In this document: one piece after another, positions 61,401-64,000 of the stretch
Numbering within the stretch: position 1 is the stretch's first letter
How the letters are laid out: each line of letters starts with the position of its first letter
NCBI RefSeq assembly: GCF_000237925.1
Contig: NC_031501.1
Coordinates: 5,958,166 to 6,022,165, forward strand
Direction: 5' to 3'
Origin: Schistosoma mansoni
Taxonomy: Eukaryota > Platyhelminthes > Trematoda > Strigeidida > Schistosomatidae
DNA: 64,000 nt
Notes under the pieces: model-generated
The model's input: only the letters and a program-made list of their open reading frames with translations
Databases searched by the model: none
Told to the model about the DNA's origin: nothing
Program-made: the position numbers and the translations under genes

Positions 61401-63870
61401 CAATGACTAAAAATGTTGGTTGGCATTCACTTTTCTTACAGCATATTACCTATATCTGATCTTTTTTACTACTTATGATATTGTCAGTGCTTCTACTACC
61501 CCAAGCATTTATTTTGATAATTTCATATCACTGTATCAATAGAGTGTAGCAACTTGAGTCGATGCACATATGTGTTGTGTTCTACGTTGCATTGGATTGA
61601 CTTTGGTTTTCAACTCAAATTAGTACGTGAAGAAAATTAATCTTCACAACCAAACAAAATTTCGTATGCTAGGAAGCTATCGGAGAAGATGGGAAGTGTT
61701 AAACATTTGTTTCCTTCTATTTTCAGAATTTCATAGCACTGAACATCTATTTAAACTGGATAATTTTTCGTACACACCAATCACTACTTACTAAATGTAT
61801 TCCAATAGGAAAATTAGATATTCAGCTTTACAAAAAAGTAAGACATTTACAAATGATAAACATTTACTACTCAAATGTCAGGCAAGTAAACAGAAAAACA
61901 ATTAAACATATCAATCAAACTCGTTACAATAATCACTGAAAATATTAATAATAATAATACCACCAGAAAACACTTGAAACATACCATGTTCAATGATGTA
62001 GTAACAGTTGCTACGATTACCGTTAACCATAAGAATAGAGCACATATAGTTGGAGAAGTACAACATAGTAAATTAAATCTCTAGAATTGTAACAACAACG
62101 ACAAAAAAAGGAAAGAAACAGAAAAATAAAAGAATTAACTCATAGATAATGTTATCTAAATATATAGTCGAAAATCGATTTACAAATAATAATAATAAAA
62201 CATAATAAGGTGTTACGAGTAGAGTGCCCCTCAGTGCCCTGGTGCGGCCGAGAGTGGGGAGAGTTCGCTCTCCTTCTCCAAATGCTCTCATATGGCCACG
62301 CGAATATATAGCCTCTGTCAGAGAAGTCCTACGCACTGCCTTCTCGTGACATTATTATTGTTTACGAAATTGAGAAGGCGAAAAGCGAATGTCCGGAGCT
62401 TTAAACGGGTTGGTGGATACGGAAAGTCCACCTAGGGGAGTTGAAAAACCCTGATTCCGAACCAATGGTGCACATCGGCTCCAGTGTCCTGAGGGAACAA
62501 ATGGCGTATGAATCAATTGTTGGTCACCGGCTACTATGGGACTGCATCTCCTTACGATGCTCCACTGCCTTGTGGATCAGACCTTTAGGTCAAAGGCTCT
62601 GGGTGTGGCCCCTTAAGAAAGACCACCTGCTTCAGTTTGGGCACCTAAGCAGTATCACAGCCCTCACACAAATCGAATGAGATTTGTGCGGCACATATAT
62701 ATCTGGTGCCCCTTTGTACCAATATTTATGTGTTTAAATAAAATGAAATAAAAAATAGATTTTAATTATGTTGGACGTTTATGGGAACTGTTGAATATAT
62801 GTTTTACATAACGAATTGATTTTATCCAGACAATTATTAGAAACCAGGAAAGAACTGGATAGCTGCCTTACTTTAGGACGAAGCTTCTCGAAAATGTGAG
62901 AACTGACAAATCTAATGACAATCGGACCCAAAACATTCCTGTTTCATGGAGTGTGCTTAATCTTTTAAGTAGTGAGCTGCAGGATCCAGTGATTTGTATA
63001 TTTAACTTTAATTAATTTGCATCAGTTTGCAACCGTCTCCTAATAGTATTGGTGGTTAACAATTGCACGATCAACATGATTGGAATTCTGTTTCTTAATG
63101 ATTTTCTAGCTGGTTCTACTTTGTTGTGTAAACTATGAAACAACAAAGATCATAATAACAAGGTGTGAAAAACTGCAACACCTAATTTGTAGATTCTTTT
63201 CGTTACACATTGATCACAATGGAGGGTTCCACTAAAAACCAGTTACCAAAAGTATTGAATGATCGGCACGCAAACTGAATGAAGTTCATAATGTTTCTGA
63301 TAACTAGATGGTCTGGGTTGATGAAGATATGAAGCTCAGGTAGGTGATTTCGGTGGTTTATTCATCAAGCTTTGATCGTTCCTCTAAACAAGATCATCAA
63401 CACAAACTTCAGGCACGAGTGAATTATTCGAATTTCAGCACAAATGACCAACAGTGGACTCTCCCTTCATCTAAGCCTGTATGAACATCAATTAGCAGTC
63501 AAATGCCATCTTCGCTTGTATCAATGCATGTGGACAACTGAGGACACACTTCTGACTGAAAAAGTGTTGAAATCTTGTATAGAGGGAATACTAAAAGCAT
63601 CAGAATTTTTAGGAGTTTAGCACTCAGGTCAATCAACAAACAGATCGAAATCGATTCAATCTATCGACCATTTAAAATAACCATGGATAAATATAGGAAC
63701 AAGAATTAGATTAAAGGGAAACATAATAAAAAAACCCAGTGTGTATTCATTTAAACAAAGAAGTCTCACAAGTTCAACTTACCGTAAATCGTTTAAAAGC
63801 TCCTAATATCGCTAGCTGTAAGGTTATATAGGCGGTAGCAAACGAAGAAGCAACAAATAGTAAAAGGGAC
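14364..63870 (-). CDS. Membrane adenylate cyclase, C-terminal portion with degenerate C2 domain and very long tail (20 exons)
   Basis: Class III membrane cyclases make cAMP from ATP with paired C1 and C2 domains after two six-helix cassettes. Twenty exons (listed separately) join with matching phases and mostly GTAAGT/GTATGT donors to 2892 residues plus TAA at 14364. In window numbering: membrane helices at about 5-25, 37-58, 170-195, 230-260 and 288-305; a linker; a C2-like cyclase fold at about 340-660; then a tail rich in Asn, Ser, Thr and Asp to 2892. Family marks are '[14 protein letters not shown]' (compare the R-L-D-F-L-W-K end of TM12), '[17 protein letters not shown]' (compare IKTIGSTYMAA.G) and '[11 protein letters not shown]...FTLWGE' (compare HGPVVAGVIG...YDIWGN). 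The usual Asp before I-W-G is Thr, the N of T-V-N is Glu and the transition-state Arg is Gln. C2 is therefore probably not catalytic on its own. The N-terminal cassette and C1 lie beyond the window. The subtype is not assigned. Confidence 0.9.
15140..15310 (-). repeat. GC-richer interspersed repeat, copy 2
   Basis: Inverted and longer relative to copy 1 at 1149-1275. It shares the 'gcttgggaccggcaatagcc' and 'ggatggggtcgctaactcca' blocks read on the minus strand. Confidence 0.6.
16627..16873 (-). CDS. Adenylate cyclase exon 19 of window (tail)
   Basis: Acceptor ...ttgtgtag and donor CTCAA|GTATGT. It is phase 1 in and 2 out, giving 81 residues: [18 protein letters not shown], then [18 protein letters not shown]. 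It looks like ordered, possibly helical sequence, unlike most of the tail. Confidence 0.8.
17036..17350 (-). repeat. Second-family repeat, strongly diverged
   Basis: Recognisable by 'ttttgagtcctagtatggaa', 'ccttagcagtgagttatcca' and a later 'tccaccagttacggttgccc'. The hammerhead core has decayed. Confidence 0.5.
18599..18985 (-). CDS. Adenylate cyclase exon 18 of window (tail)
   Basis: Acceptor ...atgttgtag and donor TATG|GTAAGT. It is phase 1 in and out, giving 128 residues. It contains [18 protein letters not shown] and [18 protein letters not shown], then a Gly-rich and an acidic stretch. Confidence 0.8.
19977..20500 (-). repeat. Family 3 TAAA-tailed repeat, full minus copy
   Basis: The tail is at the left (tttatttatgtatttaaaca) and the head 'ctctcggccaaaccagggca' at the right, with a full internal match to the copy at 62224-62755. 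It directly abuts an S-alpha fragment. Confidence 0.78.
20508..20574 (-). repeat. S-alpha hammerhead fragment
   Basis: 'ggctagcagtcaaatccagg' through 'cgtttcgtcctattcaggac' is the hammerhead domain read in reverse; the rest of the repeat is missing. Confidence 0.6.
20826..21036 (+). repeat. Second-family repeat, diverged plus copy
   Basis: The hammerhead region 'gaggagtcccatactagaac' is recognisable, but the substitution AGAACG in place of AGGACG weakens stem II. It ends 'cggttcatgatttcagtgaa', about 100 bases from the donor of cyclase exon 17. Confidence 0.55.
21135..21637 (-). CDS. Adenylate cyclase exon 17 of window (tail)
   Basis: Acceptor ...cctaaccag and donor ACAA|GTAAGC. It is phase 2 in and 1 out, giving 167 residues. 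It contains [18 protein letters not shown] and [12 protein letters not shown], a likely helix followed by a strand-like segment that may be a small conserved module. Confidence 0.82.
22038..22548 (+). repeat. Family 3 TAAA-tailed repeat, full copy
   Basis: Runs from 'aatgccctggtacagtcgag' to 'cttatgtgtttaaataaata'. Read-through of the sequence shows no conserved ORF. Confidence 0.76.
22560..23600 (-). other. Cyclase intron, nothing recognised
   Basis: AT-rich except for a GC-richer patch at about 23040-23330 (gtggctctcgaccggccttc) that may be an old repeat of unknown type. Confidence 0.45.
23609..24337 (-). CDS. Adenylate cyclase exon 16 of window (tail)
   Basis: Acceptor ...ttttttcag and donor GGACG|GTAAGC. 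It is phase 2 in and out, giving 242 residues. It starts [11 protein letters not shown] and then an Asp-rich run encoded by GAT/GAC repeats (24249-24306), followed by an Asn/Ser/Thr-rich stretch. Confidence 0.82.
25870..26576 (-). CDS. Adenylate cyclase exon 15 of window (tail)
   Basis: Acceptor ...ttattcag and donor GCGG|GTTAGT. It is phase 0 in and 2 out, giving 235 residues. It includes [18 protein letters not shown] and [18 protein letters not shown], two segments that look more constrained than the surrounding Asn/Ser runs. Confidence 0.82.
26965..27432. repeat. S-alpha cluster: inverted tail, plus tail, then full plus copy
   Basis: An inverted tail (26965-27047) runs into a plus 3' half (27050-27220). 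Then comes a copy with a clear tRNA-like head (A box tggccgagtgg 27267-27277, B box ggttcgagtcc 27310-27320) and a hammerhead with a mutated core (CCAACGAG), probably inactive. Confidence 0.75.
28131..28909 (-). CDS. Adenylate cyclase exon 14 of window (tail)
   Basis: Acceptor ...tcaacag and donor GAA|GTAAGT. It is phase 1 in and 0 out, giving 259 residues. It starts [17 protein letters not shown], contains [17 protein letters not shown], and is very Asn-rich. This is the longest exon of the gene in the window. Confidence 0.84.
29930..30089 (-). CDS. Adenylate cyclase exon 13 of window (tail)
   Basis: Acceptor ...gtttacttag and donor GATG|GTAAAC. It is phase 0 in and 1 out, giving 53 residues: [18 protein letters not shown], then [18 protein letters not shown]. 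It has fewer Asn runs than its neighbours. Confidence 0.8.
30201..30303 (-). repeat. Second-family repeat, 3' fragment
   Basis: 'atagttgaaatcatgagtca' to the hammerhead region. The core reads CTAAGGAG and the triplet TTC on the minus strand, so it is probably inactive. It lies about 110 bases upstream of cyclase exon 13's acceptor. Confidence 0.65.
31136..31586 (-). CDS. Adenylate cyclase exon 12 of window (tail)
   Basis: Acceptor ...tttttag and donor GAG|GTATCT. It is phase 2 in and 0 out, giving 150 residues. It is Ser/Gly/Gln rich ([17 protein letters not shown]), begins [18 protein letters not shown], and ends with [18 protein letters not shown]. Confidence 0.82.
31590..32366 (-). other. 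Cyclase intron, nothing recognised
   Basis: AT-rich with a short AAT microsatellite at about 32080-32112. No coding or RNA signal. Confidence 0.45.
32367..32765 (+). repeat. Family 3 repeat, diverged and shortened
   Basis: Recognisable from 'cacgtgtatatagccacagc', 'gttggaaaaccctgatttta' and 'gcttcggtttgggcacccgg'. The head and an internal part are missing. Confidence 0.65.
33566..33765. other. Assembly gap (200 N)
   Basis: Unknown sequence between facing copies of one repeat family; a collapsed or unresolvable palindrome is a likely cause. Confidence 0.98.
33901..33947 (+). ncRNA. Hammerhead ribozyme in second repeat family
   Basis: CTGAGGAG (33907-33914), stem II GTCC/GGAC, GAAA (33929-33932) and GTC (33938-33940) are present. 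Stem I GCACAG/CAGTGC has one mismatch. Cleavage would follow 33940. Confidence 0.7.
34077..34439 (-). CDS. Adenylate cyclase exon 11 of window (tail)
   Basis: Acceptor ...ctctaacag and donor CAAAA|GTAAGT. It is phase 2 in and out, giving 120 residues with [18 protein letters not shown] and [18 protein letters not shown]. An RTE LINE tail starts about 80 bases upstream of the acceptor. Confidence 0.82.
34521..35235 (-). mobile_element. RTE-type LINE, 3' end of reverse transcriptase ORF, decayed
   Basis: Minus-strand pieces match the C-terminal tail of schistosome RTE (SR2-like) polymerases: '[20 protein letters not shown]', '[17 protein letters not shown]' and '[15 protein letters not shown]'. 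They are interrupted by several stops and frame changes. The 3' end carries a TAAG-type tandem tail (34521-34535), typical of RTE elements. Confidence 0.8.
35545..35985 (+). repeat. Family 3 repeat, internally shortened
   Basis: Head 'atggcctggtacgatcgagg' to tail 'tgtgtttaaataaataataa'. The segment between 'caccagctac' and 'ataagaaaacc' lacks the usual gene-like 'atgggactgc' block. Confidence 0.72.
35988..36226 (+). repeat. Family 3 repeat, 3' half in tandem
   Basis: Starts 'gctacatgggactgcgtctt', i.e. at the point missing from the preceding copy, and ends 'caaataaataaataagg'. It forms a tandem arrangement with 35545-35985. Confidence 0.7.
36403..36983 (-). CDS. Adenylate cyclase exon 10 of window (tail)
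   Basis: Acceptor ...ttactag and donor GA|GTAAGT. It is phase 0 in and 2 out, giving 193 residues. A Thr-rich stretch encoded by GTA-type repeats (about 36697-36761) and an acidic run ([12 protein letters not shown]) stand out. Confidence 0.83.
37065..37345 (-). repeat. Second-family repeat, very diverged
   Basis: Weak match: 'gaaaccaggaaacactggat', 'gttcaatagtgaacattcac', 'ggatctaaaccaagactttt'. No functional hammerhead. Confidence 0.4.
37346..38360 (-). other. Cyclase intron, nothing recognised
   Basis: No repeats or coding signal that I can name. Confidence 0.4.
38361..38602 (-). CDS. Adenylate cyclase exon 9 of window (tail)
   Basis: Acceptor ...gttcaag and donor GAA|GTAAGT. It is phase 1 in and 0 out. 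It contains [18 protein letters not shown], one of the few tail segments that is not low-complexity. Confidence 0.82.
38603..40129 (-). other. Cyclase intron
   Basis: AT-rich. A TA microsatellite lies at 39944-39962. Short open frames here show no family resemblance. Confidence 0.45.
40130..40745 (-). CDS. Adenylate cyclase exon 8 of window (tail)
   Basis: Acceptor ...ggaaaag and donor CGAG|GTATGT. It is phase 0 in and 1 out, giving about 205 residues. It is disordered-looking, with a run of seven prolines encoded by GGT repeats (40378-40400) and Asn runs. No known domain is seen. Confidence 0.82.
40892..41182. repeat. S-alpha repeats, inverted and diverged
   Basis: Minus 3' part (ttgaattttcccattgatgt to tgattagcagtggaattcag), then a B-box-like 'ggtctcgaacc' and a plus hammerhead remnant 'gagtcctaaataggacgaat'. 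Confidence 0.65.
41441..41755. mobile_element. MITE-like element with ~37-bp terminal inverted repeats
   Basis: The left end 'tgagtcaatgttcggcgaga ctataatttatgaatga' pairs with the reverse complement of the right end (41719-41755, tgagtgaatattcggtaaga ttataatttatagatga) at about 31 of 37 positions. The 315-bp body holds 'taaccctaacgtctaacttt' and no ORF. The superfamily is not assigned. Confidence 0.6.
41756..43388 (-). other. Cyclase intron, nothing recognised
   Basis: AT-rich. An open frame at 42647-42958 has no recognisable product and unremarkable composition. Confidence 0.4.
43389..43434. repeat. Compound CT/AT microsatellite
   Basis: About ten CT units pass directly into about thirteen AT units, starting 37 bases downstream of the donor of cyclase exon 7. 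Confidence 0.95.
43472..44109 (-). CDS. Adenylate cyclase exon 7 of window (C-terminal half of C2)
   Basis: Acceptor ...aaatctag and donor CAT|GTATGT. It is phase 1 in and 0 out. It holds [18 protein letters not shown], then [18 protein letters not shown] and [13 protein letters not shown]. The catalytic block is degenerate: T for the purine-specifying Asp, E for the ribose/transition-state Asn, Q for the Arg. A CT/AT microsatellite lies 37 bases past the donor. Confidence 0.9.
44110..46119 (-). other. Cyclase intron, nothing recognised
   Basis: A short TG run lies at 44639-44651. No coding, RNA or repeat family seen. Confidence 0.4.
46120..46291 (-). CDS. Adenylate cyclase exon 6 of window (C2 helix)
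   Basis: Acceptor ...cgtacag and donor CTG|GTAAGT. It is phase 0 in and 1 out. It encodes the helix [18 protein letters not shown] and a Ser-rich loop. It corresponds to the family helix before the L-R-V-G-I-N-H-G strand. Confidence 0.85.
46632..47070 (-). mobile_element. RTE-type (SR2-like) LINE, 5'-truncated 3' end
   Basis: A minus frame at 47065-46658 encodes the polymerase C-terminus: '[20 protein letters not shown]', '[20 protein letters not shown]', '[20 protein letters not shown]', '[16 protein letters not shown]'. The end of the family motif ([18 protein letters not shown]) continues in a second frame, so there is one frameshift near 46715-46730. The 3' tail (ttacttacttaattac) is RTE-like. 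Confidence 0.88.
47263..47715 (+). repeat. Family 3 repeat, near-complete
   Basis: From 'ttgcccccaaatgccctggt' to 'cacacaaataaatgaaataa'. The usual 'tttatgtgtttaaataa' end is missing. Confidence 0.74.
48327..48870. repeat. Second-family repeats: inverted minus fragment then full plus copy
   Basis: The minus part 48327-48445 (tggaaaacctggaagc-type) is followed by the middle region and a plus copy (about 48640-48870) with A box, weak B box and hammerhead. It ends 'ggctcctaaattcaaccatg'. Confidence 0.68.
48771..48818 (+). ncRNA. Hammerhead ribozyme in second repeat family, diverged copy
   Basis: CTGAGGAG (48776-48783), GAAA (48798-48801) and GTC (48807-48809) are kept, with stem II GTCC/GGAC. 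Stem I has a C-A mismatch. Confidence 0.6.
49776..50393 (-). CDS. Adenylate cyclase exon 5 of window (N-terminal half of C2)
   Basis: Acceptor ...catatag and donor TCT|GTAAGT. It is phase 0 at both ends, giving 206 residues. It holds the helix [20 protein letters not shown], the strand [13 protein letters not shown], the helix [18 protein letters not shown] and [17 protein letters not shown]. Two low-complexity insertions of roughly 40 and 60 residues (Ser/Asn/Gln and Asn/Ser rich) interrupt the fold. Confidence 0.88.
50394..52471 (-). other. Cyclase intron
   Basis: Apart from a 3' fragment of family 3 at 51627-51690 (minus; gtgatttatttgaacacata), nothing is recognised. Confidence 0.45.
52472..52692 (-). 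repeat. S-alpha hammerhead piece (minus) joined to plus 3' tail
   Basis: 'gtggaacccaggacgcaggt' and 'tttcgtcccatttgggactcg' form a reversed hammerhead, followed by the plus tail 'cttaaggcaatattgaggcg' and 'aagattcaaacaatcaatac'. Confidence 0.65.
53093..53152 (-). other. Possible alternative 60-nt cassette exon or cryptic exon of the cyclase
   Basis: A good acceptor (polypyrimidine ...tttttcag) precedes 20 in-frame codons ([20 protein letters not shown]) and a weak donor (GTGTTC). It would be phase-neutral between exons 4 and 5. I left it out of the main model because skipping it gives exactly the family spacing between TM12 and the C2 start. Confidence 0.3.
53301..53466 (-). CDS. Adenylate cyclase exon 4 of window (TM12 and linker)
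   Basis: Acceptor ...tatatag and donor AAA|GTATGT. It is phase 2 in and 0 out. It encodes [18 protein letters not shown], then [14 protein letters not shown], the equivalent of the family's 'RLDFLWK' at the end of the last helix. Joining straight to the exon at 50393 gives 23 residues between this mark and 'IVP', the same spacing as between FLWK and ILP in mammalian cyclases. Confidence 0.88.
53721..54143 (+). repeat. Left LTR of the Gypsy-type element
   Basis: 423 bp, TG...CA ends. It contains a TATA-type box (gtataaatatgcc) and several CCAAT/ATTGG-like motifs (cctattggcca), consistent with a promoter. Confidence 0.92.
54185..56068 (+). CDS. Gag-protease polyprotein of the LTR element (fossil, incomplete)
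   Basis: A 627-codon frame between the LTRs. Parts in order: a capsid-like gag region; two zinc knuckles (CX2CX3HX4[14 protein letters not shown], and CX2CX4HX4[15 protein letters not shown]); a retropepsin-like protease with the L-D-T-A-S-D motif; and a basic C-terminal stretch resembling the end of a Gypsy integrase ([14 protein letters not shown]). Its base composition is less AT-rich than the host exons, as expected for a mobile element. It is expressed, if at all, from the left LTR and runs antisense to the host gene. Confidence 0.85.
   Translation: MDPVKLEELFKQQLKLMEMFTQTQISSRVSCTPTIPQSVDGITSSISEFLYDPDANITFDTWFRRYEDLFKVDLADRDDSWKVRLLLRKLGPSELDKYCNYILPQNPRDRSFDATVQTLSQLFGDHHSLFNTRYRCLKLVMNESDDFLTHVGIVNRECERFKLKSLTDDQFKSLVFICSLQSPKFSDIRTRLLNRLEQDPTLTLNAIADEYQRIVNLQRDTTLVQSGGQGGCEVHAVQRQNKSPRSTTCGPTKASAPSFSNHSRPVHKKPPSPCWHCGAWHYVKVCPFKQQVCDRCHKVGHKSGFCQSHRPNSRRNAQTQRRYTKKQLPSSRSLAAVFHTHAATRRKFLTLSINGQPVRLQLDTASDITILSKETWRTLGQPPIKPSSQTAVSACGGHLRLHGELNCCISFRDTTFNGTCYITKSPLNLLGLDWFEELGLANLPISTICNQVQTPATTQQHATDLQNRFIELLQPGWKLRTIHSAMAPRRVTRQNPRMQNTRIPYKVGAKVYVRDYRHGYDRWIEGEVAKRQGKVMYEVRVNKEIWTRLHNQLRPRDAKEKVGIINRVPLDLLLDTFQLPPMPTTEATEPSNQAEHSSGSSSLPRRRSKRKRRKPKNCQVNPRLRRY
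56086..56508 (+). repeat. Right LTR of the Gypsy-type element
   Basis: 423 bp, essentially the same as the left LTR. It is followed by the target duplication ATTGG. Confidence 0.92.
56906..57214. repeat. S-alpha repeat, minus head joined to plus tail
   Basis: Minus hammerhead and tRNA-like region (gatggatagtggctagcagt to cactcagctactgagtcctg), then the plus tail (tgcttgtgaattaagactac to aatgggaagattcacacaaa). The core reads CTGACAAG on the minus strand, probably inactive. Confidence 0.7.
57598..57942. repeat. Diverged S-alpha pair, inverted
   Basis: Minus copy at about 57598-57740 and plus copy at about 57770-57942. The plus copy keeps CTGACGAG (57876-57883), GAAA (57897-57900) and GTC (57906-57908), but stem I is weak. 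Confidence 0.6.
57946..58618 (-). other. Cyclase intron, nothing recognised
   Basis: AT-rich. Followed by a TA microsatellite at 58619-58638. Confidence 0.4.
58641..59115 (-). repeat. Second-family repeat: full-length unit plus start of a tandem second unit
   Basis: A first unit of about 400 bp (58641-59040) includes the hammerhead region, a tRNA-like part (aacccaggacctaccagtct, gatagaccactgagccagta) and the 'tccacgaagttgagcaaccg' and 'agaaaggattttatggagat' regions. A second unit's 3' end begins at 59043. The core GAAA is altered in the first unit. This copy best shows the unit length. Confidence 0.75.
59235..59848 (-). CDS. Adenylate cyclase exon 3 of window (extracellular loop and two helices)
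   Basis: Acceptor ...atctaacag and donor GAAAA|GTGAGT. It is phase 0 in and 2 out. A Ser/Asn-rich loop of about 110 residues, with an Asn-Thr-Ser glycosylation sequon, precedes two helices ([20 protein letters not shown] and [18 protein letters not shown]). The loop is longer than usual for the family's extracellular loop. Confidence 0.85.
59849..61127 (-). other. Cyclase intron, nothing recognised
   Basis: AT-rich. A block near 60071-60095 (aagcttccagaatatcaaga) resembles 27665-27690. Confidence 0.4.
61128..61395 (+). mobile_element. LINE reverse transcriptase C-terminal remnant
   Basis: The plus-strand frame gives '[20 protein letters not shown]' and 'RWLGHIL', then 'RGISS'. This resembles the 'DLHRLRWLGHVLRM...RRGGQTKTW' tail seen in schistosome non-LTR elements. 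Several stops are present; it is a short, old fragment. Confidence 0.5.
61985..62080 (-). CDS. Adenylate cyclase exon 2 of window (membrane helix)
   Basis: Acceptor ...attctag and donor ATG|GTATGT. It is phase 0 at both ends, giving 32 residues including [18 protein letters not shown], a clear membrane helix, probably TM9. The phase agrees with its neighbours. Confidence 0.8.
62224..62755 (+). repeat. Family 3 TAAA-tailed repeat, full copy
   Basis: From 'gtgccctggtgcggccgaga' to 'tatgtgtttaaataaaatga'. It is one of the least diverged copies and a good reference for the family. Confidence 0.78.
62756..63782 (-). other. Cyclase intron
   Basis: Very diverged second-family traces at about 62830-62910 (gaaaccaggaaagaactgga). 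Otherwise nothing recognised. Confidence 0.4.
63783..63870 (-). CDS. Adenylate cyclase exon 1 of window (membrane helix)
   Basis: Minus-strand acceptor ...cttccag and donor ACG|GTAAGT. One base completes a codon begun in an upstream exon outside the window, then 29 residues follow: [18 protein letters not shown] (a hydrophobic helix) and a basic end, FKRFT. It is probably TM8 of the family's 12. Confidence 0.78.
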
Positions 63871-64000
63871 CTGGAAGTTGAATTAAATAAAAAAATTTAT
63901 GAATCAAGAGGTGTGATACTTGTGAAATAATACGGATACAGTTTTTCAAGTCTTTTCAGTTGATGTTTAAATAAAAAAATCGCAAAGACATGGAGAGTGA

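Overview
The window looks like a piece of a schistosome (blood fluke) chromosome. It is AT-rich and intron-rich, with Asn/Ser-rich proteins. It also holds many copies of a tRNA-headed repeat carrying a hammerhead ribozyme of the Schistosoma S-alpha type, plus RTE-type LINE tails of the kind common in this genus. The species cannot be fixed from the sequence alone. Two 200-base runs of N (12216-12415 and 33566-33765) are assembly gaps.

Two host genes can be supported, lying tail to tail. On the + strand, five exons between 1559 and 10085 encode the central and C-terminal coiled coil of the ciliary protein IFT74. Its N-terminal exons lie upstream of the window. Its last exon(s) were not found and may fall in the first N gap. 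On the - strand, 20 exons between 63870 and 14364 join in frame at every junction to give 2892 residues plus a stop. This is the C-terminal part of a membrane adenylate cyclase: the last membrane helices of the second six-helix cassette, a class III cyclase C2 domain, and then about 2100 residues of low-complexity tail. The C2 domain has lost the Asp, Asn and Arg expected in the 'D-I-W-G-N-T-V-N-x-x-S-R' block, so it looks like a pseudo-catalytic half. The first membrane cassette and C1 domain would lie beyond 64000.

The remaining 80-85% is intron and intergenic DNA filled with repeats: (1) S-alpha type SINE-like copies, several arranged as head-to-head inverted pairs; (2) a second tRNA-like repeat family that also carries a hammerhead core; (3) a roughly 500-bp repeat with a TAAA-type tail present in eight or more copies; (4) tails of RTE and other LINE reverse transcriptases; (5) a young, non-autonomous Gypsy-type LTR element (53721-56508) with 423-bp LTRs and a 5-bp target duplication, lying in a cyclase intron; (6) a foldback element with arms of about 350 bp at 6705-8230 in an IFT74 intron, itself split by an LTR-like insertion; (7) a 315-bp MITE-like element at 41441-41755.

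The most notable observations are the degenerate C2 domain with its giant tail, the second hammerhead-bearing repeat family, and the interrupted foldback element.
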